The notes under the pieces were generated by a model. That model saw only the letters and a list, made by a program, of their open reading frames with translations. It searched no databases and was not told the origin of the DNA. The position numbers were made by a program, and so were the translations under genes. A stretch of 64,000 bases of DNA, from NCBI RefSeq assembly GCF_000420025.1, contig NZ_ATUD01000003.1:248001-312000 (forward strand), in the 5' to 3' direction. The stretch comes from Patulibacter americanus DSM 16676. GTDB lineage: Bacteria > Actinomycetota > Thermoleophilia > Solirubrobacterales > Solirubrobacteraceae. Positions within the stretch are counted from its first letter, which is position 1, and each line of letters starts with the position of its first letter. This document shows, one piece after another, positions 21,093 to 30,406 of the stretch.

Positions 21093-22025
21093 ATGACGCA
21101 GCGCATCATCGCCGGATACGTCGACACGCCGGGAGGGCGCGACGCGCTCGCGCTCGCCGTCGCCCTCGCCGACCTGTCCCCGGACACGGAGCTCACCGTC
21201 GCCCGGGTCTACCTCTACAACCCGCCGGTCGAGACGGAGCCGCCCTCGGGCTGGCGCAAGGCGCTGCGCGAGACCGCCGAGGCCGACCTGGGATGGGCCC
21301 GGGAGCGGTACGGCACGCGCGAGCGCACGTCGTTCACGGCCGCCTGCGGCGTCTCGCCCGCCGACGGCCTGCACCGGCTGGCCGACGAGCTGGGCGCCCA
21401 GGCGATCGTCACCGGCGTCAGCCACCGCAAGGGCGCGGGCCGGATCCTCGACGGCAGCGTCACGGAGCAGACCCTGCGCGGCGCCCCCTGCGCCGTGGCG
21501 ATCGCCCCGGTCGGCTACGCGGAGGGCGCGCCGCACCCCGCCCGCACGATCGCGGTGGCGGTCAACGGCTCGGACGAGTCCTCCCGGGCGCTCGAGGTCG
21601 CGGGGCGCATCGCCCGCAAGAGCGGCGCGCCCCTGCGCATCCTGGGCGTCGTCGAGCAGTCGGCGGTCTGGTACAGCGGCTACATGGGCCCCGGCGCGGG
21701 CAACGACGTGCGCGAGTTCGTGCGGCAGGACCTCGACCGCGCCCGGGAGCGCGTCACCGGCGTGGACGACGTGCGGGTGAGCATCCTCGAGGGCGAGCCG
21801 TCCCGCGCGTTGGGGCAGGCGGCCGGCGACGCGGGCCTGCTCGTCCTGGGCTCGCGCGGCCACGGGCCGCTGCGGCGCGTGATCCTGGGCAGCGTGAGCG
21901 CCCGGCTGGTCCGCGAGCCGCCGTGTCCGCTGCTCGTCCTCCCGCGCGGCGCGGCGCACGTGCCGGGCGAGGACGACGACGAGACCTCTGCCGGCCAGAC
22001 GCCGGGGGCGGCCGCCGGGGCCTGA
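21093..22025 (+). CDS. Universal stress protein, two Usp domains
   Basis: 310 residues with two tandem Usp domains (about 4-145 and 150-288). The second has the ATP-binding signature GSRGHGPLRRVILGSVS; the first has a related GVSHRKGAGRILDGSVT. Tandem Usp proteins of this kind are abundant in hypoxia and dormancy regulons of actinobacteria. The tail is acidic then Ala/Gly-rich. GAGGAG lies 9 nt before the ATG. It is probably transcribed both from its own promoter overlapping cydC and by read-through from cyd. It converges with the next usp gene. Confidence 0.92.
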   Translation: MTQRIIAGYVDTPGGRDALALAVALADLSPDTELTVARVYLYNPPVETEPPSGWRKALRETAEADLGWARERYGTRERTSFTAACGVSPADGLHRLADELGAQAIVTGVSHRKGAGRILDGSVTEQTLRGAPCAVAIAPVGYAEGAPHPARTIAVAVNGSDESSRALEVAGRIARKSGAPLRILGVVEQSAVWYSGYMGPGAGNDVREFVRQDLDRARERVTGVDDVRVSILEGEPSRALGQAAGDAGLLVLGSRGHGPLRRVILGSVSARLVREPPCPLLVLPRGAAHVPGEDDDETSAGQTPGAAAGA

Positions 22026-22064
22026 GGCCCACCGGGTCCCTCCGGATCGCGCCGGGGCGCCCCC

Positions 22065-22907
22065 TCAGGCCGCGGCGGTCACGCGGCCGGGGACGACCGC
22101 CCCCGCCGGCAGCACGAGCACCGGGCAGGCGGCCCGGCGGACCACGCGGGACGACACGCTGCCGAGCAGCAGGCGCAACAGCGGGCCGTTCCGACGCGAG
22201 CCGACCACGAGCAGGTCGGACGCCCGACCCAGGCTCAGGATCTCGTGGACCGGATCGCCCTCGTGGAGCTGGCGGGCGACGCCGGGAACGCCCTGGACGG
22301 CCGCGACGACGTCCGTGAGCAGGTCGCGGGCACGGGCCCGGACGTCGCCGGGGCCGCCGACCTCGCCGAACCCGGGGTGCGGGTGGCGTGTGTCGACGAC
22401 CCCGAGCACGGTCAGGTCGGCTCCGAGGTCGTGCGCCACGACGCCGGCGCTGAGCACGGCCTCACGCCCTGCGGCGGTGCCGTCGAACGCGACGCCGATC
22501 CGGCCGATCGGCCCGTCGGCGTCCGGGGTGGCCACCGCGACCGCGCACGGCGCCCCGTGCAGGCTCGCCTCGGCGTCGCTGCCCAGGATCACCCGGCCCG
22601 CGCCGCGTCGGCGGCTGGCGCCGACGACGATCAGGTCGCACATCGTCTCCTGTGCGGTGCGGTGCAGCGCGGGGGCCACCCGGCCCGCCGGCGCCACGAG
22701 CTCCACGTCCGGGCGCCCGGCGAGGAGCTCGCGGGCGGACCGCAGGACGGGGTCGGCGGCGACGCGGGCGGCCTCGTCGCCCCGACCGGACGGCGTGACG
22801 TGGGCGACGACGATGGTGGCGTCGGGCTCGCCCAGGGCCCGGGCGAGGCGGAGCGCGGCCACCGCCTGGGCCGAGCCGTCGAACCCGACGAGGATCCGGT
22901 GGTACAT
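22065..22907 (-). CDS. Universal stress protein, two Usp domains
   Basis: 280 residues from the ATG at 22907 (MYHRILVGFDGS). An upstream ATG at 22949 is rejected because it lies at the predicted transcription start, whereas GCGGAG sits 7 nt before 22907. Two Usp domains (about 1-140 and 145-272); both end in ATP-type signatures, GASRRRGAGRVILGSDA and GSRRNGPLLRLLLGSVS. It is divergent from the NarL-type regulator, sharing a 200-nt region with two redox-box-like elements. Likely a stress or low-oxygen effector; the ligand is unproven. Confidence 0.9.
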   Translation of the reverse strand: MYHRILVGFDGSAQAVAALRLARALGEPDATIVVAHVTPSGRGDEAARVAADPVLRSARELLAGRPDVELVAPAGRVAPALHRTAQETMCDLIVVGASRRRGAGRVILGSDAEASLHGAPCAVAVATPDADGPIGRIGVAFDGTAAGREAVLSAGVVAHDLGADLTVLGVVDTRHPHPGFGEVGGPGDVRARARDLLTDVVAAVQGVPGVARQLHEGDPVHEILSLGRASDLLVVGSRRNGPLLRLLLGSVSSRVVRRAACPVLVLPAGAVVPGRVTAAA

Positions 22908-22951
22908 GGGGTTCTCCGCGTTCGTTCCCGCGGTGTGCGGGCGTCCCATCG

Positions 22952-23047
22952 ACGGTAGAACGCGGGGCCCACGGCACCAATCGGCCGCATCCGCAGACCT
23001 CGTGCGGGGAACTACCGAGCGCTCGGCGGCGCTCCGTAGTTTCCCCG
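22952..23047. promoter_or_regulatory. Divergent promoter region with paired redox-box-like elements
   Basis: Two inverted copies of the box flank a central GAGCGCTC palindrome: TGCGGGGAACTACCGAGC (23003-23020, plus) and CGGGGAAACTACGGAGC (minus, 23031-23047). The usp -10 is TACCGT on the minus strand (22952-22957), about 57 bp from the first box. The regulator gene's -10 is TACCGT at 23094-23099, about 58 bp from the second box. The symmetry suggests one factor controlling both directions. Confidence 0.55.
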
Positions 23048-23093
23048 GACCGCCGTGAGGGCGGCCCCGGTGCCCCGACAGGGGCGACCCGGG

Positions 23094-23099
23094 TACCGT
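23094..23099 (+). promoter_or_regulatory. -10 element of the NarL-type regulator gene
   Basis: TACCGT ends 8 nt before the ATG at 23108, so the transcript is predicted to be leaderless or nearly so. No recognisable -35 is present, in keeping with activator dependence on the box at 23031-23047. Confidence 0.45.
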
Positions 23100-23107
23100 G
23101 CCGGGGG

Positions 23108-23788
23108 ATGCCGAGCGCCGAGGCCGACGCCCCCACCGCCCCCGCGAGCGTGCGGATCGCGCTCGCCGACGACCACGAGGTCGTCCGCAGCGGGCTCCGG
23201 CTCGTCCTCGAGGGCGAGCCCGACATGGAGATCGTGGCCGAGGCCGCCGACGTGGAGTCCGCGACGCGGATGGTGCTCGGGCACAAGCCCGACGTCCTCG
23301 TGCTCGACCTGAACATGCCCGGCGGTTCGAGCCTGCCCGCGATCCCGCAGATGCTCGCGGCCTCGCCCGGCACCGCCGTCGTCGTGCTCACGATGCAGGA
23401 GGACCCCGCCTTCGCCCGCGAGGCGCTGCGGGCGGGAGCGCTCGGCTACGTGCTCAAGGAGGCGGCGAGCACCGAGCTGGTGCAGGCGATCCGCCTGGCG
23501 CTGACCGGCGGCACCTACCTGCATCCGTCGCTCGGCGCCAAGATCGCGGCGGCCCCGGAGCGCTCCGGCCCGCCGGACGACCTCTCGGCGCGCGAGCTCG
23601 AGGTCCTGCGGCTCATCGCCCTGGGCCACACGAACACCGAGATCGGCGCCCAGCTGTTCCTCTCCGTCCGCACGGTCGAGTCGCACCGCGCGCACATCCA
23701 GCAGAAGCTGCGGCGCACGACGCGCGCCGAGCTCGTCGCCTACGCGCTCCAGCACGACCTCATCGGCTCCGGGCGCAGCAGCGCCTGA
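23108..23788 (+). CDS. NarL/FixJ-family response regulator
   Basis: 226 residues. The receiver domain (about 14-135) has the acidic pair Asp21-Asp22, phosphoacceptor Asp67 in VLDLNMPGG, a Thr near 95 and Lys in VLKE. The LuxR-type helix-turn-helix (about 158-215) contains LSARELEVLRLIALGHTNTEIG and a VRTVESHRAHIQQKL recognition helix. No kinase is adjacent; the GAF kinase at 39634 is the only histidine kinase in the window. It lies among cyd, usp and redox genes and is divergent from a usp gene with paired boxes, so it is a candidate DosR-like activator of them, including itself. Confidence 0.9.
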   Translation: MPSAEADAPTAPASVRIALADDHEVVRSGLRLVLEGEPDMEIVAEAADVESATRMVLGHKPDVLVLDLNMPGGSSLPAIPQMLAASPGTAVVVLTMQEDPAFAREALRAGALGYVLKEAASTELVQAIRLALTGGTYLHPSLGAKIAAAPERSGPPDDLSARELEVLRLIALGHTNTEIGAQLFLSVRTVESHRAHIQQKLRRTTRAELVAYALQHDLIGSGRSSA

Positions 23789-23797
23789 GGCGGCGGC

Positions 23798-24493
23798 TCA
23801 GGCCGCGCCGGCACGACGCGTCGTCCCGGCGCGCGGCAGCGCGGCGGGGAGCACGAGCACCGGCAGCGCGGCGTGGCGCACGGGGTCGGCGTCGGGCAGC
23901 GCCACGCCGACCCGGCGCGCGGGACGGTCGGTCCCCACGGCGCTGAGCCCGGCGTGCGCCACGGCGGCGAGGACGGTCGCGGCGTCGCCGGCGCGCACGC
24001 GGCCCTCGCGATCGAGGCCGGCGACGGCGATCTCCGGCCGGCTCCGATCCTCGTCGGCGTAGCCGCGCGGGGCGACGGCCACGGCGCACGGGGCGCCGCC
24101 GAGGACCTGCTCGGTGACGCTGCCCACGAACGTGCGGCCCACGGGGCCGGTGTGGCTGCGGCCGACCACCAGGACCCCGGCGCCGGTCTCGGCGGCGACC
24201 CGCTGCAGGGCGGCGCTGACCGTGACGCCGCGGCGGACCACCGCATCCACCTCGGGGCGATCGCCCAGGAACCGGCGCGCGCCCTCCAGGCGGCGCTCGG
24301 CGTCGGCGCGCAGCGCACCCTCGTATCCGTCGGGGAGCGCACGCAGGGCCGGGGCGGCCGGATCGTGCGGATAGGCCGCGACCACCGTGATGTGGGTGGG
24401 CACCCGGGCGACGTCCGCGAGCACGCCCGCGAGGGCCAGGGCGTCCGCGCCTCCGGCGTTGCCGTCGTAGCCCACGACGATGTGGTCCTGCAC
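23798..24493 (-). CDS. Universal stress protein, second domain degenerate
   Basis: 231 residues from a GTG preceded by GAGAGGAG. The first Usp domain (about 1-145) is complete with signature GRSHTGPVGRTFVGSVTEQ. The second half (about 150-225) is short, lacks the Gly-rich ATP signature and keeps only a final beta strand (LPVLVLPAALP), so it is a truncated or worn second domain. It converges on the NarL-type gene (9 nt apart). Its promoter has -10 TACCGT on the minus strand (24535-24540) and a weak box at 24583-24601. Confidence 0.85.
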   Translation of the reverse strand: MQDHIVVGYDGNAGGADALALAGVLADVARVPTHITVVAAYPHDPAAPALRALPDGYEGALRADAERRLEGARRFLGDRPEVDAVVRRGVTVSAALQRVAAETGAGVLVVGRSHTGPVGRTFVGSVTEQVLGGAPCAVAVAPRGYADEDRSRPEIAVAGLDREGRVRAGDAATVLAAVAHAGLSAVGTDRPARRVGVALPDADPVRHAALPVLVLPAALPRAGTTRRAGAA

Positions 24494-24534
24494 GTTGGTG
24501 CTCCTCTCGGGGGTCGGGGAACGGGGGGTACTCC

Positions 24535-24601
24535 ACGGTAGGTCAGGTCGGCCGGTGCATCATCCGGGTGCCCCGCGGGCCCCGTCCGTAGAAGTCCGCA
24601 A
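24535..24601 (-). promoter_or_regulatory. Promoter with weak redox-box-like element for the third usp gene
   Basis: On the minus strand, TACCGT (24535-24540) is the -10. TGCGGACTTCTACGGACGG (24583-24601) keeps the TGCGG and CTACGG parts of the box but not its middle. Centre-to-centre distance is about 55 bp, like the other usp promoters. Confidence 0.35.
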
Positions 24602-24640
24602 CGCCATTCCGGGCTTTGCCGCGCGCCCGCGCGTGCCCGC

Positions 24641-24763
24641 CCGTCCGGCACGCGCTCGCCCCGTCCGGCACGCGCTCGCCCCGTCCGGCACGCGCTCGCC
24701 CCGCGCCGGCACGCGCTCGCCCCGCGCCGGCACGCGCTCGGCTCGCGCCGGCACGCGCTCGGC
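24641..24763. repeat. Six tandem 20/21-bp GC-rich repeats
   Basis: Three identical 20-bp units (24641-24700, CCGTCCGGCACGCGCTCGCC) are followed by three 21-bp variants (24701-24763) sharing CGGCACGCGCTCG. They fill most of the ~310-bp gene-free stretch between the flavodoxin stop and the usp promoter. Both flanking genes run leftward, so the array would be transcribed in the 3' region of the flavodoxin mRNA. Open frames across it are compositional. Confidence 0.85.
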
Positions 24764-24802
24764 CGCGCCGGCTCGCGCACCGGACCCCGCCGGTGGGGTC
24801 CG

Positions 24803-25357
24803 TCAGGCCGGCGTGCGGACCGCCACGAGTGCCGCGGCCTCGTCGGCGAAGCGCTGCACGGCGGCCCAGTCCGTCAGGTCGTGGTTGCGGGAGGTGTCCG
24901 TCGGCAGCCCCTGCTTCCTGGCGATCCGCCGCATGAGCCACCGCGTCGGGAGCGCGTAGTCGCGGTACGGGAGCGCCCCGGCGATGCACGCCCTCGCGTC
25001 CGGGCGGACGCCGGTGGCCTCCAGCAGCGCGTCGACCCAGCCCCCGACCTTCGCCCGGCCGTCCGGCGTCGGGTCCAGCGCGGCGAGCGAGACGGAGAAG
25101 AGGGCGACGCGGCGGCCGGCGAGGCCCTCGGCGTGCCGGCGCATCCACGCGACGAGCGGGGCCTGGTGGCGCTCGGCGTGGATCGATCCGCCGAGGACGA
25201 CGAGGTCGTAGCCGGCGGTCGACGCCGGGGCGTCCTCCACGTCGCGCACGTCGACGACGACACCGGCGCCGCGGAGCCGGTCGGCGACCGCCTCGGCGAT
25301 GCGGCGTACGTGGCCGTGGGTGCTGGCGAAGACGAGGAGGCAGGTGGGAGCGGTCAT
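24803..25357 (-). CDS. Flavodoxin-domain protein, HemG-like
   Basis: 184 residues, a single flavodoxin fold with the FMN phosphate loop [12 protein letters not shown] (11-22), [17 protein letters not shown] (about 55-71) and the long hydrophobic [10 protein letters not shown] strand (about 84-93). The GSIH...H pattern resembles HemG-type menaquinone-dependent protoporphyrinogen oxidases, though many actinobacterial members have no tested role. GGAG precedes the ATG. It is divergent from isocitrate dehydrogenase across a region with a redox-box element, fitting a redox or anaerobic function. Confidence 0.82.
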   Translation of the reverse strand: MTAPTCLLVFASTHGHVRRIAEAVADRLRGAGVVVDVRDVEDAPASTAGYDLVVLGGSIHAERHQAPLVAWMRRHAEGLAGRRVALFSVSLAALDPTPDGRAKVGGWVDALLEATGVRPDARACIAGALPYRDYALPTRWLMRRIARKQGLPTDTSRNHDLTDWAAVQRFADEAAALVAVRTPA

Positions 25358-25440
25358 GGGGTCTCCGGGGCTCGGTGGGTCCGCCCACCTTCCCGCGGGG
25401 AGCGGCCCGCCACATCCGCACGACGGGCGGGTCCGCGGCC

Positions 25441-25494
25441 GGGGGACTACGGAGCCCGTGCACGCGGCGGCCCCCGCCGCCCAGGAGATAGCGT
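25441..25494 (+). promoter_or_regulatory. Redox-box-like element and -10 before isocitrate dehydrogenase
   Basis: GGGGGACTACGGAGC at 25441-25455 is the best copy of the box. TAGCGT at 25489-25494 is the likely -10, about 41 bp downstream. The box also lies about 85 bp from the divergent flavodoxin start, so it may serve both genes. Confidence 0.5.
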
Positions 25495-25564
25495 GTCCGA
25501 CTGCGGCGGACGGCATTCGCCGCGCACCCACGACCTTCGAGTCCGAGGCAGGCCGACAGCCCCC

Positions 25565-27778
<2,214 letters not shown>

Positions 27779-27790
27779 AGCTCGGGGGTT

Positions 27791-27862
27791 CGTCGGCATT
27801 GCGCCGACGGGCCTCCCGAAGGCGCGGTGGGGCCCGCCCGTGGCGGCCCCGCCCCACCGCGC
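27791..27862. terminator. Two hairpins between convergent genes
   Basis: A 7-bp stem with 5-nt loop (27791-27797 with 27803-27809) lies 12 nt after the isocitrate dehydrogenase stop. A perfect 12-bp inverted repeat (27822-27833 with 27851-27862) with a 17-nt loop follows. Either can terminate the rightward gene; the second also suits the leftward transpeptidase gene. Confidence 0.65.
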
Positions 27863-27872
27863 GGTCCGCGGC

Positions 27873-28526
27873 TCAGCGGATCGTGACCGGCACGCCGGGC
27901 GGGAGGCGCCCGGCGAGCCACCGCACCGCGCCGTCCGACAGCCGGACGCAGCCGTGCGAGGCGGCGACCCCGAGCGGGCCGCCGATGCCGTCCCGGCCGT
28001 GCAGGGCGATCTGTCCCGGCCCGCTCGCGAACTCCTGCAGGACCGCGGAGCGGGCGCTCGTCGCCAACGCGAACGGCCCCGCGGTGCGGCCGCCGTCGAG
28101 GCGGACGTTCTCCTCGACGAAGTACGCGCCCCGCGGCGTCGGGGTCGCCCGGTCGCCGACGGTGGCGGTCCAGTGGCGCACCCGCCGTCCGGCGCGGTAG
28201 GCCGAGACCCGCCGCGCGTCCACGTCGACGACGACGTGCCAGCCCGTCCTGCCCGGGCGGGTGCGTGCGGCGACGATCCATCCCGTCCGGGCCGTGGCGG
28301 GAGCGCCGAGGGTCCGGCCGGGCAGCCGCACCCGCAGCCACGGCGCACCCCGGGCGTCGACCGCGTGGGCCAGCACGGGCAGCACGGTGCGGGCCTCCGT
28401 GATCGGACGGCGGGCGGTCACCCGCACAACGGCCCGGGAGCCCCGGGCCGGGCGCGCCCGCGCGACGTGCGCGGCGACGACGGCGACGGTCTCCTGCGAG
28501 GGCGGGATCGCGGGGGCGACGATCAC
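27873..28526 (-). CDS. L,D-transpeptidase (YkuD domain)
   Basis: 217 residues from a GTG that overlaps the ice-binding gene's stop (GTGA). The C-terminal YkuD domain (about 95-217) carries HGRDGIG and the catalytic motif SHGCVRLSDGAVRWL (His, Cys, Arg). Such enzymes cross-link peptidoglycan outside the membrane, yet this start leaves no signal peptide or membrane helix. No better start exists before the overlap, though the frame stays open far upstream. Either a frame connection to the secreted gene upstream, another export route, or an unrecognised start must apply. Confidence 0.75.
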   Translation of the reverse strand: MIVAPAIPPSQETVAVVAAHVARARPARGSRAVVRVTARRPITEARTVLPVLAHAVDARGAPWLRVRLPGRTLGAPATARTGWIVAARTRPGRTGWHVVVDVDARRVSAYRAGRRVRHWTATVGDRATPTPRGAYFVEENVRLDGGRTAGPFALATSARSAVLQEFASGPGQIALHGRDGIGGPLGVAASHGCVRLSDGAVRWLAGRLPPGVPVTIR

Positions 28527-29752
28527 CCCGCGAAGCCCGGCGGGGTGCGCGGCCGACGGGACGGGGAGTCCGGCACGGCCGCGCGCACGGGGGCGCAGGA
28601 GCGGAACCGCAGGCGCAGCGAGGCGGCCCGCGTGCCGTCGGCGTAGAAGACCCGGGCGGTCACGCGATGCACGCCGCCCGCCGTCACGATGCTCGCCCGG
28701 AACGGGGCGCGCGTGCGGGTGCGAATCGTCCGGTCGTCCAGGAAGAAGACCACCCGACGGATGGAGCGTCCGGTGACGACGACGGAGAACCGGCCGCCGA
28801 CGCAGCGGCTGGTGCCGTAGCGCGCGATGCGGGAGGAGGTGGTCCGCGGCGTGGTGGTCAGGATCGCGGAGCCCCGGCCCGGGGGGACGGCCGGCCCGGC
28901 AGCGGGTGCCGGGGCGCTCCCGTCGGCCGCGCCGTCGCCCGTCCCGCCGCCGCCGGGGCCCGTCCCGCCGCCGTCGCCGCCACCCGCGCCCGCGGAGGAT
29001 CCGGGTCCGGTGCCGGGTGCGCAGCGGGCGGCCGAGACCGTGTCGTTGATCAGGGTCACCCCGCCGGTGCGGGCCAGGAGCCGGCCGCTCACGTTCACGC
29101 CGCTGCCCAACGAGATGGAGGTCTGCGCGAGCAGGTTCCCGACGAAGACGGACCCGGTGCCGAGCGTGGCGGAGCTGCCGACCTGCCACGTCACGTTGCA
29201 CGCCTGGGCGCCGTTGACCAGCACGACGCGGCTGGCCGTCGCCGTGGTGAGGGCCGACGCGGTCTGGAAGACGAAGACGGCGTTCGGGTCGCCCTGGGCG
29301 TCGAGCGTGAGCGCGCCGGTCAGGGCGAGATCGGCCGGCGCGCGGTACACCCCGGGGGTGAGGAGGAGTCCTCCGAGCTCGCTCGGGACCGCCACGGGCG
29401 GGGTGCGCCCGGCGGCATCCGAGTAGGCGGTGCCGAGGTCGGTCTGGGCCTGGCCCGCGACCGCGTCGGCGGCGTGCACCGTCCCGTTGATCGTCGCCTC
29501 CGGACCGCCGGTGATGGCCGTGCCCGGGCTGACGCCGACGTTTCCGTTGATCGTCGAGGGCCCCGTGTTCGTGACCGCCGACCCGGCGAGGACGGCGAAC
29601 GGGTCGGCCGTGCCCAGCCCGACGGGGGCCTGGGCGGCGAGGGCGGGTGATGCCGTCAGCAGCATCGCGGCGGCCGAGACCGCCAGCGCCGAGCCGGCGA
29701 CGCGGCGTCGGGCACGCCGCGGGGCGGGCGAGGTGGTGCGGGTGGGGCGCAT
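28523..29752 (-). CDS. Secreted ice-binding-like protein (DUF3494) with C-terminal beta domain
   Basis: 409 residues. Signal peptide with twin Arg cluster and hydrophobic core, cleavage near ALAA-QA (about 37-40). The DUF3494 beta-helix domain (about 42-240) shows LGTADPFAVLAGSAVTNTG, INGNVGVSPGT, an LTPGVYR segment and VFQTASALT. A Gly/Pro-rich linker (about 250-295) leads to a beta domain (about 300-395) and a C-terminal PPGFAG. Members bind ice or act as adhesins. GGAGG lies before the ATG. It shares a 148-nt divergent region with the winged-helix gene and overlaps the transpeptidase gene. Confidence 0.9.
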   Translation of the reverse strand: MRPTRTTSPAPRRARRRVAGSALAVSAAAMLLTASPALAAQAPVGLGTADPFAVLAGSAVTNTGPSTINGNVGVSPGTAITGGPEATINGTVHAADAVAGQAQTDLGTAYSDAAGRTPPVAVPSELGGLLLTPGVYRAPADLALTGALTLDAQGDPNAVFVFQTASALTTATASRVVLVNGAQACNVTWQVGSSATLGTGSVFVGNLLAQTSISLGSGVNVSGRLLARTGGVTLINDTVSAARCAPGTGPGSSAGAGGGDGGGTGPGGGGTGDGAADGSAPAPAAGPAVPPGRGSAILTTTPRTTSSRIARYGTSRCVGGRFSVVVTGRSIRRVVFFLDDRTIRTRTRAPFRASIVTAGGVHRVTARVFYADGTRAASLRLRFRSCAPVRAAVPDSPSRRPRTPPGFAG

Positions 29753-29842
29753 GCGGGGACCTCCGGGGTCCGGGCGGACGCGCCGCTGCGGCGCGTCGAG
29801 GTGGGGGAGTGCCGACCGCATCGCCGAAGTTGTCGACCCGAG

Positions 29843-29877
29843 AAGCATGTCCGGTATAGCATGCTTTCCAAAGCATG
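29843..29877. promoter_or_regulatory. Triple AAGCATG operator with promoter
   Basis: AAGCATG (29843-29849) and then CATGCTTT-CC-AAAGCATG (29860-29877, a perfect 18-bp palindrome) give three half-sites. TATAGC (29855-29860) is a good -10 lying between them, and TTGTCG (29830-29835) may be a -35. Binding here would block RNA polymerase, so autorepression by the protein at 29900 is likely. The AT-rich composition stands out from the surroundings. Confidence 0.6.
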
Positions 29878-29899
29878 AAACCGAGAACTGGACGACTGC

Positions 29900-30253
29900 A
29901 TGAGTGGTGACACCGAAGCGTCCCCGGGGGGTGCCGCGCCCGGCGAACCCACGTGGGGCTTCCTGACGAACCACGCGCAGGTGCTCCTCGCCGTGGCTGC
30001 AGATCCCGACGCCCGGCTGCGCGAGGTCGGGGAGCGCGTCGGCATCACGGAGCGCGCGGCGCACCGGATCGTCACCGAGCTCGAGGGCGCCGGCTACCTC
30101 GTCCGCGAGCGCGTCGGCCGGCGCAACCGCTACACGGTCAACCCGCACGAGCCGCTGCCGGACGCGATGGTCCGCGACGGCCGCGTGGGGGCGCTCCTCT
30201 CGGTGCTGGGAGTCGTGGACGTACTCGAGGACGAGGGGCGCGACGGAGGGTGA
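29900..30253 (+). CDS. Small winged-helix (MarR-like) regulator
   Basis: 117 residues. The winged-helix core (about 20-85) includes HAQVLLAVAADPDARLREVGERVGITERAAHRIV, then EGAGYLVRERVGRRNRYTVNP, the wing. It lacks the long dimerisation helices of full MarR proteins, keeping only a short C-terminal helix. It starts 22 nt after the palindromic operator and runs divergently from the ice-binding gene, so it probably represses itself and perhaps that gene. No ligand domain is seen. No strong Shine-Dalgarno is visible. Confidence 0.8.
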   Translation: MSGDTEASPGGAAPGEPTWGFLTNHAQVLLAVAADPDARLREVGERVGITERAAHRIVTELEGAGYLVRERVGRRNRYTVNPHEPLPDAMVRDGRVGALLSVLGVVDVLEDEGRDGG

Positions 30254-30312
30254 GCGGCGGGCGCCGTGGCCGCCGACGCCGCGGATCCCGGCCCGCGGAC
30301 CCGGGGTGTGGT

Positions 30313-30343
30313 ACTTGCGCACGCAACTAGTCCGCGCTACGCT
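30313..30343 (+). promoter_or_regulatory. Promoter with overlapping inverted repeat for the VOC operon
   Basis: -35 TTGCGC (30315-30320), 17-nt spacer, -10 TACGCT (30338-30343). The -35 lies in the near-palindrome ACTTGCG-CA-CGCAACT (30313-30328), a plausible repressor site for an aromatic-responsive regulator not encoded next to it. Confidence 0.5.
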
Positions 30344-30406
30344 CGAGGGGTCGAGCGGCCCGCGTCCGGTGGCCCGACGAGCACCGAGCGGGCGCGAGGA
30401 GCAGCC

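Noticed and set aside
22949..22950. Longer start (ATG at 22949) for the second usp gene
   Set aside because: The -10 at 22952-22957 puts the transcript start at this codon and no Shine-Dalgarno is possible; 22907 has one.
24641..24763. CRISPR or coding repeat
   Set aside because: Units of 20/21 bp abut without spacers; frame changes between 20- and 21-bp units exclude a repeat protein.
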